Positions 46,622-56,765 of a DNA stretch of 64,000 nucleotides are shown piece by piece. Every line of letters starts with the position of its first letter. Position 1 is the stretch's first letter. The DNA comes from Ferrimonas lipolytica (GTDB lineage: Bacteria > Pseudomonadota > Gammaproteobacteria > Enterobacterales > Shewanellaceae), in the NCBI RefSeq assembly GCF_012295575.1, contig NZ_CP051180.1, positions 558,001 through 622,000 on the forward strand, read 5' to 3'. A program made the translations under genes and the position numbers. Under the pieces are notes generated by a model. It did no database searches, had not been told where the DNA came from, and saw only the letters and a list, made by a program, of their open reading frames with translations.

Positions 46622-47565
46622 TGGGCCGCCGTCGTAATCGTGGTCGTCTGATTGACGGTGTCGTGCTGCTGGATAAGCCGTTGGGGATCTCCTCCAATGA
46701 CGCCCTGCAGAAAGTAAAACGCATCTATAACGCCAACAAGGCGGGTCACACTGGTGCGCTTGATCCTTTAGCGACTGGCATGCTGCCAATCTGCTTAGGC
46801 GAAGCCACTAAGTTTTCTCAATACCTGTTGGACTCAGATAAGCGTTACACCGTTATTGCTAAGCTTGGCCAGCGCACGACCACCTCAGATGCCGATGGTG
46901 AAATCGTTTCTGAGCGTCCGGTTAATGTAACCCAAGCGCAGATTGATGAGGCGTTGGATGGTTTCCGCGGTGAAACCATGCAAGTACCATCAATGTATTC
47001 GGCGTTAAAATACCAAGGTCAGCCTCTCTATAAGTACGCCCGTGAAGGGGTAGAAGTACCTCGCGTTGCCCGCCCAATCAATGTATTTGAGTTAAACCAA
47101 CTGCGTTTTGAAGGTGACGAGTTAGAGCTGGATATTCACGTATCTAAAGGCACCTATATCCGTACCATCTGTGATGATCTGGGGGAAGTGTTAGGTTGTG
47201 GTGCACACGTAAGTTACTTACGTCGTACCCAAGTTGCTAACTACCCGTACGAGCGGATGGTTACCTTGCCACAGTTGGAAGAGTTACTTCGCCAGGCTGA
47301 GCTCCAAGAGATTGAGCCAAAAGAGTTACTCGACCCGCTGTTGTTACCAATGGATACCGCGGTGAGCGATCTGCCCGAGGTGAACATGTCCGAGGTTGTA
47401 GCGAGTTACATCTTGCACGGCCAAGCGGTACAGGTGTCTGGTGCACCATTGGACGGCATTGTTCGATTAACCATGGGCGATGAAGCAACCTTTATCGGCC
47501 TAGGTCAAATCGATGACGCTGGCCTCGTTGCACCAAAACGCCTGATTAACCGTCAGGAAGGTTGA
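46621..47565 (+). CDS. truB: tRNA pseudouridine(55) synthase TruB
   Basis: Makes pseudouridine 55 in the T loop of tRNAs. 314 residues (E. coli 314). [20 protein letters not shown], catalytic Asp in [36 protein letters not shown] and the C-terminal PUA-like domain. Translationally coupled to rbfA through the TAATG overlap. Confidence 0.96.
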   Translation: MGRRRNRGRLIDGVVLLDKPLGISSNDALQKVKRIYNANKAGHTGALDPLATGMLPICLGEATKFSQYLLDSDKRYTVIAKLGQRTTTSDADGEIVSERPVNVTQAQIDEALDGFRGETMQVPSMYSALKYQGQPLYKYAREGVEVPRVARPINVFELNQLRFEGDELELDIHVSKGTYIRTICDDLGEVLGCGAHVSYLRRTQVANYPYERMVTLPQLEELLRQAELQEIEPKELLDPLLLPMDTAVSDLPEVNMSEVVASYILHGQAVQVSGAPLDGIVRLTMGDEATFIGLGQIDDAGLVAPKRLINRQEG

Positions 47566-47594
47566 GTCCCACCGCTAAAGTGGGTACAATCCGC

Positions 47595-47653
47595 CGCCTT
47601 GAGCTGAGTTAGTGATCGGCTCAAGGCGATTTAATACCAAGTGTACTTGGTAT
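47595..47653 (+). promoter_or_regulatory. two hairpins in the rpsO leader
   Basis: CGCCTTGAGC / GCTCAAGGCG (47595-47628, 14-base loop) and ATACCAAG-TGTA-CTTGGTAT (47634-47653) lie back to back, 29 bases before the rpsO start. They lack T-tracts, so they are more likely regulatory or processing structures; S15 represses its own translation in E. coli. Confidence 0.5.
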
Positions 47654-47681
47654 ATACATATTTATATTTTGGAGAAAGACT

Positions 47682-47951
47682 ATGTCACTAAGCGCAGAAG
47701 CTAAGGCAAAAATCGTTGCTGAATTCGGTCAAGGCGAGAACGACACTGGTAGCCCAGAAGTTCAAGTTGCTTTGCACACCGCTCAGATCAACCACCTGCA
47801 AGGCCACTTCAAGCAGCACATCCACGATCACCACAGCCGTCGCGGTCTGCTGCGCATGGTTGCTCAACGTCGTAAGCTGCTGGACTACTTGAAGCGTAAA
47901 GACGTTGCTCGTTACCAAGAAGTTATCGCCAAGCTGGGCCTGCGTCGCTAA
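47682..47951 (+). CDS. rpsO: 30S ribosomal protein S15
   Basis: 89 residues (E. coli 89), binds the central domain of 16S r[73 protein letters not shown] covers the helical core (1-70). TTTGGAGAAAG precedes ATG. Between truB and pnp, with its own terminator. Confidence 0.98.
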   Translation: MSLSAEAKAKIVAEFGQGENDTGSPEVQVALHTAQINHLQGHFKQHIHDHHSRRGLLRMVAQRRKLLDYLKRKDVARYQEVIAKLGLRR

Positions 47952-47967
47952 GTCGTGCCAAGTTTGC

Positions 47968-47996
47968 AAAAAGGGAGCCTTACGGCTCCCTTTTTT
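47968..47996 (+). terminator. terminator after rpsO
   Basis: AAAAGGGAGCC / GGCTCCCTTTT with TTAC loop and six T. Transcripts reaching pnp must pass it or start at a promoter in 47997-48174. Confidence 0.88.
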
Positions 47997-48174
47997 CGTT
48001 TTTGGACGGCTGGATTTACCAAATTTAGAGCATCGAATAAGCCACTTTTCGTTTGCGAGCAAATAACCCTTGAAAAAGGGGTTTACTGGTCACGCGGATA
48101 ACTATCTTTGTAGGATGTATGCAGTATACTAACCCACGAAATTTAAGGTAAAAATCAAGTTAAGGAAACGACAC

Positions 48175-50277
48175 GTGAATCCTGTCATTAAGAGCTTTCC
48201 ATACGGCAAGCACACCGTAACCCTAGAAACGGGTGTTATTGCTCGTCAAGCCGACGCTGCCGTTCTGGCAAGCATGGGCGACACCACTGTTTTGGTATCT
48301 GTTGTTGGTAAGAAAAAAGTACAACCAGGCCAAGACTTCTTCCCACTAACTGTTAACTACCAAGAGAAAACTTACGCTGCAGGTAAGATTCCAGGTGGTT
48401 TCTTTAAGCGTGAAGGTCGTCCAAGCGAAGGCGAAACTCTGACTGCCCGTCTGATTGACCGTCCTATCCGTCCACTGTTCCCGAAAGGCTTCATGAACGA
48501 AGTGCAGGTAGTTGCTACTGTCGTTTCTGTTGAACCTGCGGTATCTCCAGACGTTGTTGCCATGATTGGTACTTCTGCGGCTCTGGCTATCTCTGGTGTT
48601 CCATTCAACGGCCCAATCGGTTGTGCTCGCGTTGGTTATAAAGACGGCGAATACATGCTGAACCCTTCTCGCGAAGAGCTGGCTGAGTCAAAACTGGATC
48701 TGGTTGTTGCCGGTACCGAAGGCGCCGTTCTGATGGTTGAATCAGAAGCTGAAGTATTGTCTGAAGAAGAGATGCTGGGTGCGGTTGTATATGGTCACCA
48801 AGCACAGCAGGCGGTAATCAACGCCATCAACGAACTAAAAGCTGAAGCGGGCAAGCCTGTATGGGATTGGACTGCACCAGTTAAAAACGAAGAATTGGCT
48901 GCTAAGGTTGCTGAGCACGCTGAGCAAGGCTTAGGCGACGCTTACACCACTAGCGACAAGGTTGCTCGTGTTGAGAAGATCAACGCGGTTAAGAGTGCCA
49001 CTAAAGAAGCTATTTTGGCTGCTGACCCAGACCAAGACGAGCAAGAGATTGCTGGTTTGTTAGCAAGCCTTGAGAAGAAAGTAGTTCGTACTCGCATTAT
49101 TGCTGGCGAGCCACGTATTGATGGTCGTGATACCAAGATGGTACGTGCGCTGTCTGTATTGCCTGGCGTATTGCCACGTACTCACGGTTCTGCCTTGTTC
49201 ACCCGTGGTGAAACTCAGGCGCTGGTTGCAGCGACTTTGGGTACAGAGCGTGATGGTCAGATCATTGATGAGCTGGTTGGCGAGCGTACTGATCGCTTTA
49301 TGCTGCACTACAACTTCCCTCCATACTGTGTAGGCGAAACCGGTTTCATCGGTTCACCTAAGCGTCGTGAAATCGGCCACGGTAAATTGGCGAAGCGCGG
49401 TGTTCAGGCAGTAATGCCTACTGCTGAAGAATTCCCGTACACCGTTCGTGTGGTTTCTGAAATCACCGAATCTAACGGTTCTTCTTCTATGGCCTCAGTT
49501 TGTGGTACCTCTTTGGCTCTGATGGACGCTGGTGTTCCAATCAAGGCTTCTGTAGCGGGTATCGCGATGGGTCTGGTTAAGGAAGGCGATGACTTTGTGG
49601 TTCTGTCTGACATCTTGGGTGACGAAGATCACCTAGGTGACATGGACTTTAAAGTAGCTGGTACCTCTAAAGGTGTTACTGCACTGCAGATGGACATCAA
49701 GATTGAAGGTATCACTCAGGAGATCATGCAGATCGCCCTGAAACAGGCTAACGAAGCTCGTAACCACATCCTGAGCGTTATGGATCAAGCGATGCCTTCG
49801 CATCGTTCTGAGCTATCTGATCACGCTCCTCGTATCACTACTTTGAAGATTAACCCTGATAAGATCCGTGACGTAATCGGTAAAGGTGGCGCGACCATCC
49901 GTGCTCTGACCGAAGAGACTGGCACCACTATCGAAATCGAAGATGACGGTACCGTAAAAGTGGCCTCTACCGATGGCGAAGCTGCCAAACTGGCTATATC
50001 TAAGATTGAAGCGATCACCGCTGATGTTGAAGAAGGACGCATTTACAAGGGTAAGGTTGTTCGTATCGTTGATTTCGGTGCGTTCGTTAACATCCTGCCT
50101 GGTAAAGATGGTTTGGTACACATCTCTCAGATCACTGAAGAGCGCGTAAACAACGTTGCCGATCACCTGAGCATGGGCCAAGAGATCGACGTTAAGGTAG
50201 TGGAAGTTGACCGCCAAGGTCGTATCCGCCTATCTATGAAAGACGTTGCTCCTAAAGCGGCACCAGCTGCTGAGTAA
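48175..50277 (+). CDS. pnp: polyribonucleotide nucleotidyltransferase (PNPase)
   Basis: 3'-5' phosphorolytic RNase of the degradosome. 700 residues (E. coli 711). Two RNase PH domains ([34 protein letters not shown] and [20 protein letters not shown]), a KH domain ([21 protein letters not shown], in part) and a C-terminal S1 domain ([20 protein letters not shown]). Start is GTG 48175 with TTAAGGAAA before it. Upstream of nlpI, as in E. coli. Confidence 0.97.
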   Translation: MNPVIKSFPYGKHTVTLETGVIARQADAAVLASMGDTTVLVSVVGKKKVQPGQDFFPLTVNYQEKTYAAGKIPGGFFKREGRPSEGETLTARLIDRPIRPLFPKGFMNEVQVVATVVSVEPAVSPDVVAMIGTSAALAISGVPFNGPIGCARVGYKDGEYMLNPSREELAESKLDLVVAGTEGAVLMVESEAEVLSEEEMLGAVVYGHQAQQAVINAINELKAEAGKPVWDWTAPVKNEELAAKVAEHAEQGLGDAYTTSDKVARVEKINAVKSATKEAILAADPDQDEQEIAGLLASLEKKVVRTRIIAGEPRIDGRDTKMVRALSVLPGVLPRTHGSALFTRGETQALVAATLGTERDGQIIDELVGERTDRFMLHYNFPPYCVGETGFIGSPKRREIGHGKLAKRGVQAVMPTAEEFPYTVRVVSEITESNGSSSMASVCGTSLALMDAGVPIKASVAGIAMGLVKEGDDFVVLSDILGDEDHLGDMDFKVAGTSKGVTALQMDIKIEGITQEIMQIALKQANEARNHILSVMDQAMPSHRSELSDHAPRITTLKINPDKIRDVIGKGGATIRALTEETGTTIEIEDDGTVKVASTDGEAAKLAISKIEAITADVEEGRIYKGKVVRIVDFGAFVNILPGKDGLVHISQITEERVNNVADHLSMGQEIDVKVVEVDRQGRIRLSMKDVAPKAAPAAE

Positions 50278-50289
50278 GCATTAATTACT

Positions 50290-50348
50290 AGCCCTGAAGT
50301 CAGGGCTTTTAATAACCAAACGGCCGCTCATTGAGCGGCCGTTTTTTT
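50290..50348 (+). terminator. tandem terminators after pnp
   Basis: First AGCCCTGA-AG-TCAGGGCT with TTTT (50290-50311), then AAACGGCCGCTCA / TGAGCGGCCGTTT with seven or more T (50318-50348). The second is bidirectional and faces the convergent gene. Confidence 0.9.
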
Positions 50349-50371
50349 ATGGGACATCGTAAAATTAAAAC

Positions 50372-50704
50372 TTAACTGGATAATGATGACAATGGTAGGA
50401 ACTCTATCAACGATACTGCGGTCAAAATCACTAACAATATCATCAACAATAAACCAGTAGGATTGAACTTCTTTGATGGTGGAGGGGCAACCTTACCCAA
50501 TTTCATCCGAGCGTTGTGTGCTTTAAGAAGACCGCCTTCTTGTTGAACCTCTACTATCAAGATATCGCCAACGGAAGGTTGGTGAGGCCGATAGTTAAAG
50601 GCGGCGAGATCAACATAAACCTTTTCGTCAGATTGGCCATTGGGTCGCATGTACCCGTAGCCACCTTGCTCATGCCATTCGAAAAGGGTGCCTTGCAACC
50701 GCAT
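50372..50704 (-). CDS. cold-shock-domain protein with C-terminal membrane helix
   Basis: 110 residues. The N-terminal half resembles a cold-shock (OB-fold) domain: MRLQGTLFEWHEQGGYGYMRPNG, EKVYVDLAAF and VGDILIVEVQQ. A hydrophobic helix follows at about 84-103 (GLLLMILLVILTAVSLIEFL). Similar proteins have a cold-shock domain joined to a DUF1294 membrane part; here only one helix remains. Nucleic-acid binding at the membrane is an inference. Convergent with pnp and divergent from nlpI. Confidence 0.72.
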   Translation of the reverse strand: MRLQGTLFEWHEQGGYGYMRPNGQSDEKVYVDLAAFNYRPHQPSVGDILIVEVQQEGGLLKAHNARMKLGKVAPPPSKKFNPTGLLLMILLVILTAVSLIEFLPLSSLSS

Positions 50705-50898
50705 AGATGCTCCCTGTGTTTGTTAATTGACTGTAATTAGAACCATGCTAATACGAAAAAGTACGAAAAAACAGCATTTTGTAGAATCTGACGATCTGCT
50801 ACTTTTTGGTGTTAGTATCAATTTATAAATGGCAGTGGTGAGATAAATTTATTACTGCAACAGTGCTGCCCAGATGCGCAGCGAAGCAAGGACAATGA

Positions 50899-51825
50899 AT
50901 GAAAATCAAATCTGTGTGGTTATCTCTGATGTTAAGCGGTGCCCTGCTTAGTGGTTGTGCCTCTACATCGGTTGAGCCACAAGGGGCTTCGCCGCAACTG
51001 TTGCTGGCGACGCCACGACAGGCGGATCCACAATTGGAAGTTTCGGTTGCTAAGATCACCGAGTTGCTGCACAGCGGTAAGATGGAAGCCGAGGAGCAAT
51101 CGAAGTTGTTTTATGAGCGTGCTATTCGCTACGACGCTTTAGGCTTGCGCACTCTGGCGCGTTTGGATTTTAACCAAGCGATGCACTTGCAACCGGCGGA
51201 AGCCAACGTGTTCAACTTCATGGGGATCTATGCTACCCAAGCGTCGGATTTCGATAAGGCGTATGAGTCGTTTGATGCGGTGTTAGAACTGGATCCTGAA
51301 TACAATTACGCCTATTTAAATCGAGGCATTGCGTCATACTACGGTGGCCGTACCGATCTTGCTGTTATCGATTTCACCACATTTTACCAGCTCGACAAAC
51401 AGGACGCCTATCGTGTGGTATGGCTATATTTGGCTGAGCAAGCGCTTGATCCTGTTTCAGCTAAATCTAACCTGCAGCAACGTGTGGCGTTGTTAGACAG
51501 CAACGATTGGGCGACCGGTTTAGCTAAGTTCTACCTTGGTGAGATTGATGAGGGTCAACTGCTGCAAAGTGCACGCCGGGGCCTGACTAAGAAGGGCGAA
51601 ATGGGCGAGCGGATGTGTGAGGCTTATTTCTATCTTGGCAAGCAAGCCCGTATTGATGGTGAGCCAAGCCGCGCCATTAATCTCTACAAGCTGGCCTTGG
51701 CGACTAACGTCTATGAGTTTGTTGAACACCGCTATGCACTGTTAGAGATGCGTCAAATCGCCGAAGATGCGATTGAGGAAGCGCGTAAAGCGCAGGAGTC
51801 TATGCCACAAGAACCACAGGCGTGA
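50899..51825 (+). CDS. nlpI: lipoprotein NlpI (TPR protein)
   Basis: Outer-membrane lipoprotein that in E. coli adapts Prc protease to the peptidoglycan hydrolase MepS. 308 residues (E. coli 294). Signal MKIKSVWLSLMLSGAL with lipobox LSGC. Tetratricopeptide repeats at about 68-170 (ALGLRTLARLDFNQAMHLQP, FNFMGIYATQASDFDKAYES, AYLNRGIASYYGGRTDLAVI). AAGGA lies before ATG. Its stop overlaps the GTG of nagZ, linking it to cell-wall recycling genes. Confidence 0.94.
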   Translation: MKIKSVWLSLMLSGALLSGCASTSVEPQGASPQLLLATPRQADPQLEVSVAKITELLHSGKMEAEEQSKLFYERAIRYDALGLRTLARLDFNQAMHLQPAEANVFNFMGIYATQASDFDKAYESFDAVLELDPEYNYAYLNRGIASYYGGRTDLAVIDFTTFYQLDKQDAYRVVWLYLAEQALDPVSAKSNLQQRVALLDSNDWATGLAKFYLGEIDEGQLLQSARRGLTKKGEMGERMCEAYFYLGKQARIDGEPSRAINLYKLALATNVYEFVEHRYALLEMRQIAEDAIEEARKAQESMPQEPQA

Positions 51826-53507
51826 CTTTAATCCGACAACAACTGGCGCAGCGATTAATGATCGATCTGCGCCATTTTAGTTTTGACGGTGTGCTAAAAC
51901 CGGTAACTCAACTCGATGACAACCTTAAGCAGTTGATCAGCTCTCGAGGCATCGGCGGAGTTATTTTATTTGGTGAAAATTGCCAGTCAGCGCAACAAGT
52001 TAGATGGCTAACTGATGAGCTGCAAGACGCTTCAAGAGCGGGAGCGCTCGGCTTGCCACTGCTGTTGTCAATCGATCAGGAAGGCGGCCGGGTAGTTCGC
52101 ACCGACAGATCCTGGAGTACCAGCTTAGCCGGCAATATGGCGATTGGTGCTACTGCTGCACAACACGGTGACGACTACGCAACGGCTGCCGCTAGCGTCA
52201 TCGCTAACGAACTTGATGCGCTGGGTATCAATACTGTGCATGCCCCCTGCGTAGATCTGAACAACAACCGCGATAATCCGGTGATCAACGTGCGCGCCTT
52301 CGGTGAAACGGCCGATCTTGTTAGTACATTGGGTTTAGCCAGTTGCAGAGCATTTGCCTCGGCGGGGATAGCGGCGACCTTAAAACATTTTCCCGGCCAT
52401 GGTGATACCGCAACCGACAGTCACACTGGCTTGCCACTGGTCGCACACAGCCGCGAACACATTGAGCGACATGAGCTGCAACCCTATCGAAAGATCATTG
52501 CGATAAGCCCACCGCCATTGGTCATGACTGCACACATTCAATATCCGGCGCTAGACAGTAGCACCGTCGCGGGCGAGATTCGTCCCGCGACGATGTCGCG
52601 GGCAATTATTACCGGCTTGCTCCGTGATGATATCGGTTACAACGGTGTGGTGATCACTGACGCGTTGGATATGGCAGCGATTGCCAAGCTAATGCCACCG
52701 TCGCAGGCAGTGATTGAAGTATTTAACGCCGGGGTCGATATTGCGCTGATGCCGCTGAAAATTCGTGATGTCAGCGATTTTGCCAAATTAGATGCATTGC
52801 TTGATAGGCTCGAACAGGCCTTGCAACAGAATGAACTGTCGTTAGCTGAGCACCAGCAGTCATTTAAACGGATTAGATCACTTAAATCGACATTGAAAAT
52901 AGAACATTCAGACTTACAGACGCTCGCTTGTGCAGAACACCGAGCATTGGAATTGTCACTGGCACAAGCGGCTGTTACCACAGTCAGCGGCAGCCGCCCT
53001 GAGATTCTAGATAATTCAAAACGGCTACTGTTGTTGCTGCCGGGTAAGCCATTATTACAGGGGCTTAACCAAGCACTTGCGCAGTTAGGCGGTAATGAAA
53101 TCGAAGCGGTCGATATAAGTGAAGAGGTAGTCGATTGGCCTGAGCGCTTGGCTCGTTGTGATGTGGTTATATCTGGTTTTGTGTCGCCGCGACAAAGTGC
53201 CGCTGAGCTTGGTGGTGTGGATGACTTAAGGTTGCTGGATGAACAAGCGGTCATCAATGCCTATCAACCAAATCGACTGGTGGTACCGTTGCAGCTGGCG
53301 CAGCAGATGGCGAAGCCGGTAGTCTATCTGTCGCTGCGAGCCCCATACGACATCGCCCTATTTGGCCAATACGCGGATTGGACTTTGGCCAGCTATGCCT
53401 ACCATGTCGATAGCAGTGAAGATCCCGGTGCTAGCTTGACTGCTTTAGCCCAGGCGATTTTGGGGCAATTTTCTCCCACGGGCAAGTTACCCGTTACCGT
53501 AGAGTAA
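51822..53507 (+). CDS. nagZ: two-domain beta-N-acetylglucosaminidase (GH3, NagZ type)
   Basis: Removes GlcNAc from peptidoglycan fragments. 561 residues against about 340 for the usual Gram-negative NagZ. The TIM barrel has the substrate loop SIDQEGGRVVR, the GH3 block KHFPGHGDTATDSHTGLP (188-205) with the Asp199/His201 acid-base dyad, and nucleophile D280 in VITDALDMAAI. A second alpha/beta domain (about 350-561, RLLLLLPGKPLLQGLNQAL onward) resembles Bacillus NagZ/YbbD. No signal peptide, so cytoplasmic. The start is GTG overlapping nlpI by four bases; nagA follows after five bases. Confidence 0.9.
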   Translation: MTLIRQQLAQRLMIDLRHFSFDGVLKPVTQLDDNLKQLISSRGIGGVILFGENCQSAQQVRWLTDELQDASRAGALGLPLLLSIDQEGGRVVRTDRSWSTSLAGNMAIGATAAQHGDDYATAAASVIANELDALGINTVHAPCVDLNNNRDNPVINVRAFGETADLVSTLGLASCRAFASAGIAATLKHFPGHGDTATDSHTGLPLVAHSREHIERHELQPYRKIIAISPPPLVMTAHIQYPALDSSTVAGEIRPATMSRAIITGLLRDDIGYNGVVITDALDMAAIAKLMPPSQAVIEVFNAGVDIALMPLKIRDVSDFAKLDALLDRLEQALQQNELSLAEHQQSFKRIRSLKSTLKIEHSDLQTLACAEHRALELSLAQAAVTTVSGSRPEILDNSKRLLLLLPGKPLLQGLNQALAQLGGNEIEAVDISEEVVDWPERLARCDVVISGFVSPRQSAAELGGVDDLRLLDEQAVINAYQPNRLVVPLQLAQQMAKPVVYLSLRAPYDIALFGQYADWTLASYAYHVDSSEDPGASLTALAQAILGQFSPTGKLPVTVE

Positions 53508-53512
53508 TACTC

Positions 53513-54667
53513 ATGTTTGGTTCATTGCATTTAGGGGTGGATCGTCTGTTCGATGGCAAGACGATGCATCATAACGTGGTCGTTCATATCGATAACGGCT
53601 TGGTTACGGCAATCAATACTAACCAAGTTAACGACGGCAGCCAGCCATGGCTTACTGGGGTGCTTGCCCCAGGTTTTGTTGATATTCAGGTTAATGGCGG
53701 CGGCGATGTATTGGTGAATGACCAGCCGACAACATATGGCATCGCTGCCGTTGTTAGCGCCCATCAACAATATGGAACAACGGCGTTACTGCCAACGGTG
53801 ATAACCGATTCGTTTACAACCATGCTCGCTGCAGCTGATGCAGTCGCAGAGTTGATAACAGCGCCGGATAGCGGCGTTATCGGTATCCACTTTGAAGGGC
53901 CGCACATTAGTGAGGCCAAGAAGGGAGCGCACAACCAAGACTATATCCGCGCAATTAGCTCGGAAGAATGGGCACTATTTGGTCGTGATGATTTGGGAGT
54001 AAAGCTGCTGACGATTGCACCAGAACAGCTAAGCTTAGCTGACATCGCGCAACTTAAGAGCCTTGGGGTAATCCTCTACCTAGGTCATTCCAATGCCAGC
54101 TATCAACAAGCGTCAGCGGCGTTTAAAGCTGGCGCGTCGGGTTCTACTCATCTGTTTAATGCCATGTCTGCACTGCAAGGGCGGGAGCCCGGCCTAGTTG
54201 GTGCAACCTTACTAGATGAGCACGCCTTTGCAGGGATCATTGTCGATGGTCACCATGTTGATTACGCAACGGTAAAGCTGGCGTTTAATAACCTTGGCGC
54301 GCATCGGCTGGCTCTGGTGACCGATGCGATGCCAACGGTTGGCGGTAGTATCAGCGGGTTTAACTTGGTTGGTAACTGGGTAGAGCAGCAAGGTAGCAAG
54401 CTTATCGGCAGCAACGGTGAGTTAGCAGGATCGGTGCTAACTATGGCGCAGGCGGTAAGAAATTGCGTTGTAAACATTGGGCTTAGTGTTGAAGACGCGT
54501 TAACAATGGCAACCTCAACGCCAGCGGCAGCAGTTGGGTTAGCGGGGGGGGTAGGGCAGCTAGTGGAGGGGGGGCGAGCGGATATGGTTTATCTCGATAA
54601 TAATGTCGAGCTGCAGCAGGTCTGGCGTAGCGGTATAGCTGTAATGGATAACGACAGCCCTCATTAA
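53513..54667 (+). CDS. nagA: N-acetylglucosamine-6-phosphate deacetylase
   Basis: Converts GlcNAc-6-P to glucosamine-6-P. 384 residues of the amidohydrolase barrel: PGFVDIQVNGGG, IGIHFEGPHIS (metal Glu), LGHSNAS and GSTHLFNAMS (metal His), and catalytic Asp in LALVTDAMPTVGG. It uses the sugar released by NagZ, after phosphorylation by a kinase not in this window. Two runs of G (eight at 54544-54551, seven at 54568-54574) lie near the 3' end; both are needed in frame for the normal C-terminus. Confidence 0.93.
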   Translation: MFGSLHLGVDRLFDGKTMHHNVVVHIDNGLVTAINTNQVNDGSQPWLTGVLAPGFVDIQVNGGGDVLVNDQPTTYGIAAVVSAHQQYGTTALLPTVITDSFTTMLAAADAVAELITAPDSGVIGIHFEGPHISEAKKGAHNQDYIRAISSEEWALFGRDDLGVKLLTIAPEQLSLADIAQLKSLGVILYLGHSNASYQQASAAFKAGASGSTHLFNAMSALQGREPGLVGATLLDEHAFAGIIVDGHHVDYATVKLAFNNLGAHRLALVTDAMPTVGGSISGFNLVGNWVEQQGSKLIGSNGELAGSVLTMAQAVRNCVVNIGLSVEDALTMATSTPAAAVGLAGGVGQLVEGGRADMVYLDNNVELQQVWRSGIAVMDNDSPH

Positions 54668-54949
54668 AGCTTGAGCGCGACCATAGCAGCCTTATTGCCT
54701 TTGACTCGATGGTATACGAACACTCGTCATAACAAAGCGTTACGTTTTCTTACTTTTTAGGTGAGCATTGCACGGGTTGAAGCAGTTAGCGCCGGTTCTA
54801 CGGCATTAATTTTCACTCTCGATGGAGGATTGATTGTTTCTTTATACGAGATCGGCCAAAATATCCGGAACTACACCCTTTGTTTTACTCCGTTTCTGAC
54901 GCTGTAGTGGCCACACTGCAACGCACTGCCTTAAGAAGATTTGTTATTA

Positions 54950-56539
54950 ATGTCTAACTCTCCAATCCAGCAACAGGTCGATAAACGTCGTACCTTCGCT
55001 ATTATCTCGCACCCTGATGCGGGTAAAACCACCATTACAGAGAAGGTTCTGTTATTTGGTCAAGCGTTGCAGAAAGCCGGTACTGTGAAAGGTCGCGGGT
55101 CGGGCCAGCACGCTAAATCCGATTGGATGGAGATGGAGAAAGAGCGTGGGATCTCGGTAACCACCTCGGTGATGCAGTTTCCATTTAATAACCGCTTGGT
55201 TAACCTACTCGACACCCCAGGGCACGAAGATTTCTCGGAAGATACATACCGTACTTTGACTGCGGTTGATTCTTGCTTGATGGTTATCGATGCAGCCAAA
55301 GGTGTGGAAGATCGTACCCGTAAGTTGATGGAAGTAACTCGTCTACGAGATACCCCTATCGTTACCTTCATGAACAAGTTGGACCGCGACATTCGTGATC
55401 CAATGGAGTTGCTCGACGAAGTTGAAAACGAGCTCAATATGATGTGTGCCCCGATCTCTTGGCCAATTGGTTGTGGTAAAGAGTTCAAGGGGGTGTACCA
55501 CATCCACCGGGATGAGACCATTTTGTATCAGACCGGTCAGGGTCACACCATTCAAGAGTTGCGTACGGTAAAAGGGTTGGATAACCCTGAATTAGACGAC
55601 GCGGTTGGTGAAGAGTTAGCGGCGCAGCTGCGTGACGAACTGGAACTGGTACTTGGCGCTTCGAACGAGTTTGACCTAGAGATGTTCCTGCAGGGTGAAT
55701 TGACTCCGGTATTCTTCGGTACTGCCTTGGGTAACTTTGGTGTCGATCACATGCTTGATGGCCTAACCGAGTGGGCACCAGCACCACAACCTCGCGCTAC
55801 CGATGCACGAGAAGTGGTTGCCAATGAAGAAAAGTTCACTGGTTTTGTGTTTAAGATCCAAGCCAACATGGATCCAAAGCACCGTGACCGTATCGCCTTT
55901 ATGCGGATCTGCTCGGGTAAATACAGCAAGGGTATGAAGATGCGTCATGTCCGCAGTGGCAAAGACGTTAGTATTTCTGATGCAGTAACCTTTATGGCCG
56001 GTGATCGTAGCCACGCTGAAGAGGCGTTCCCTGGTGATATTATTGGTTTGCACAATCACGGCACTATTCAAATTGGTGACACCTTTACCCAAGGTGAGGT
56101 GCTGAAGTTTACTGGTATTCCTAACTTTGCCCCAGAGATGTTCCGGCGCATTCGTTTGCGTGATCCGCTGAAGCAAAAGCAGTTACTTAAAGGGCTGGTG
56201 CAACTGTCGGAAGAGGGCGCTGTGCAGGTATTCCGTCCGCTGAACACCAACGACCTTATTGTGGGTGCTGTCGGGGTGCTGCAGTTTGATGTGGTGGTCG
56301 CTCGCCTGAAGAGTGAATACAAGGTTGAGGCCATCTACGAACCGATCAGTGTTGCAACGGCACGCTGGGTTGAATGCGAAGATGGTAAGAAGCTGGACGA
56401 ATTCCAGCGTAAGGTATCTACTAACTTAGCATTGGATGGTGGTGACAACCTCACCTACATTGCCCCAACCATGGTAAACCTCAATCTGGCTATCGAGCGT
56501 TACCCAGATGTGACCTTCCGTAAGACCCGCGAGCACTAA
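54950..56539 (+). CDS. prfC: peptide chain release factor 3
   Basis: GTPase that recycles RF1/RF2. 529 residues from ATG 54950, equal to E. coli. G domain with [23 protein letters not shown] and [10 protein letters not shown], followed by beta-barrel domains ending [12 protein letters not shown] three codons upstream (54941) is less likely. The 282 bases before it (from 54668) hold no gene or terminator I can support; the promoter probably lies there. Confidence 0.97.
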   Translation: MSNSPIQQQVDKRRTFAIISHPDAGKTTITEKVLLFGQALQKAGTVKGRGSGQHAKSDWMEMEKERGISVTTSVMQFPFNNRLVNLLDTPGHEDFSEDTYRTLTAVDSCLMVIDAAKGVEDRTRKLMEVTRLRDTPIVTFMNKLDRDIRDPMELLDEVENELNMMCAPISWPIGCGKEFKGVYHIHRDETILYQTGQGHTIQELRTVKGLDNPELDDAVGEELAAQLRDELELVLGASNEFDLEMFLQGELTPVFFGTALGNFGVDHMLDGLTEWAPAPQPRATDAREVVANEEKFTGFVFKIQANMDPKHRDRIAFMRICSGKYSKGMKMRHVRSGKDVSISDAVTFMAGDRSHAEEAFPGDIIGLHNHGTIQIGDTFTQGEVLKFTGIPNFAPEMFRRIRLRDPLKQKQLLKGLVQLSEEGAVQVFRPLNTNDLIVGAVGVLQFDVVVARLKSEYKVEAIYEPISVATARWVECEDGKKLDEFQRKVSTNLALDGGDNLTYIAPTMVNLNLAIERYPDVTFRKTREH

Positions 56540-56565
56540 TCTCGGGCTAAGGGGGCATTTTCGAT

Positions 56566-56594
56566 AAACGGGTAGCTGCGGCTGCCCGTTTTTG
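56566..56594 (+). terminator. terminator after prfC
   Basis: ACGGGTAGC / GCTGCCCGT (one G-T pair) with TGCG loop and five T. Confidence 0.8.
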
Positions 56595-56615
56595 TATCTA
56601 TCACAGGAGTATGTA

Positions 56616-56765
56616 ATGAAGTGGCTGAAACAATGGTGGCAACGGTATTGTCGTTGGGTTGATGACAACGGCCTCAATGGCGGCCAATGTCGCAGTTGTG
56701 TGCCGTTGGATGAACGAGCCCAGATTGCTTTAGATAAAAAGTCTCAGGACAAACTGGGTGATTGA
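56616..56765 (+). CDS. small protein of 49 aa upstream of tatD (DUF5363-like)
   Basis: ATG 56616 has AGGAG six bases before it. The product starts MKWLKQWWQRYCRWVDDNGL, continues NGGQCRSCVP and ends in a charged tail. The Trp-rich basic start and the RSCVP segment resemble the short DUF5363 proteins of Vibrio and Pasteurellaceae. Its last eight bases overlap the GTG start of tatD, so the two are probably coupled. Function unknown. Confidence 0.65.
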   Translation: MKWLKQWWQRYCRWVDDNGLNGGQCRSCVPLDERAQIALDKKSQDKLGD

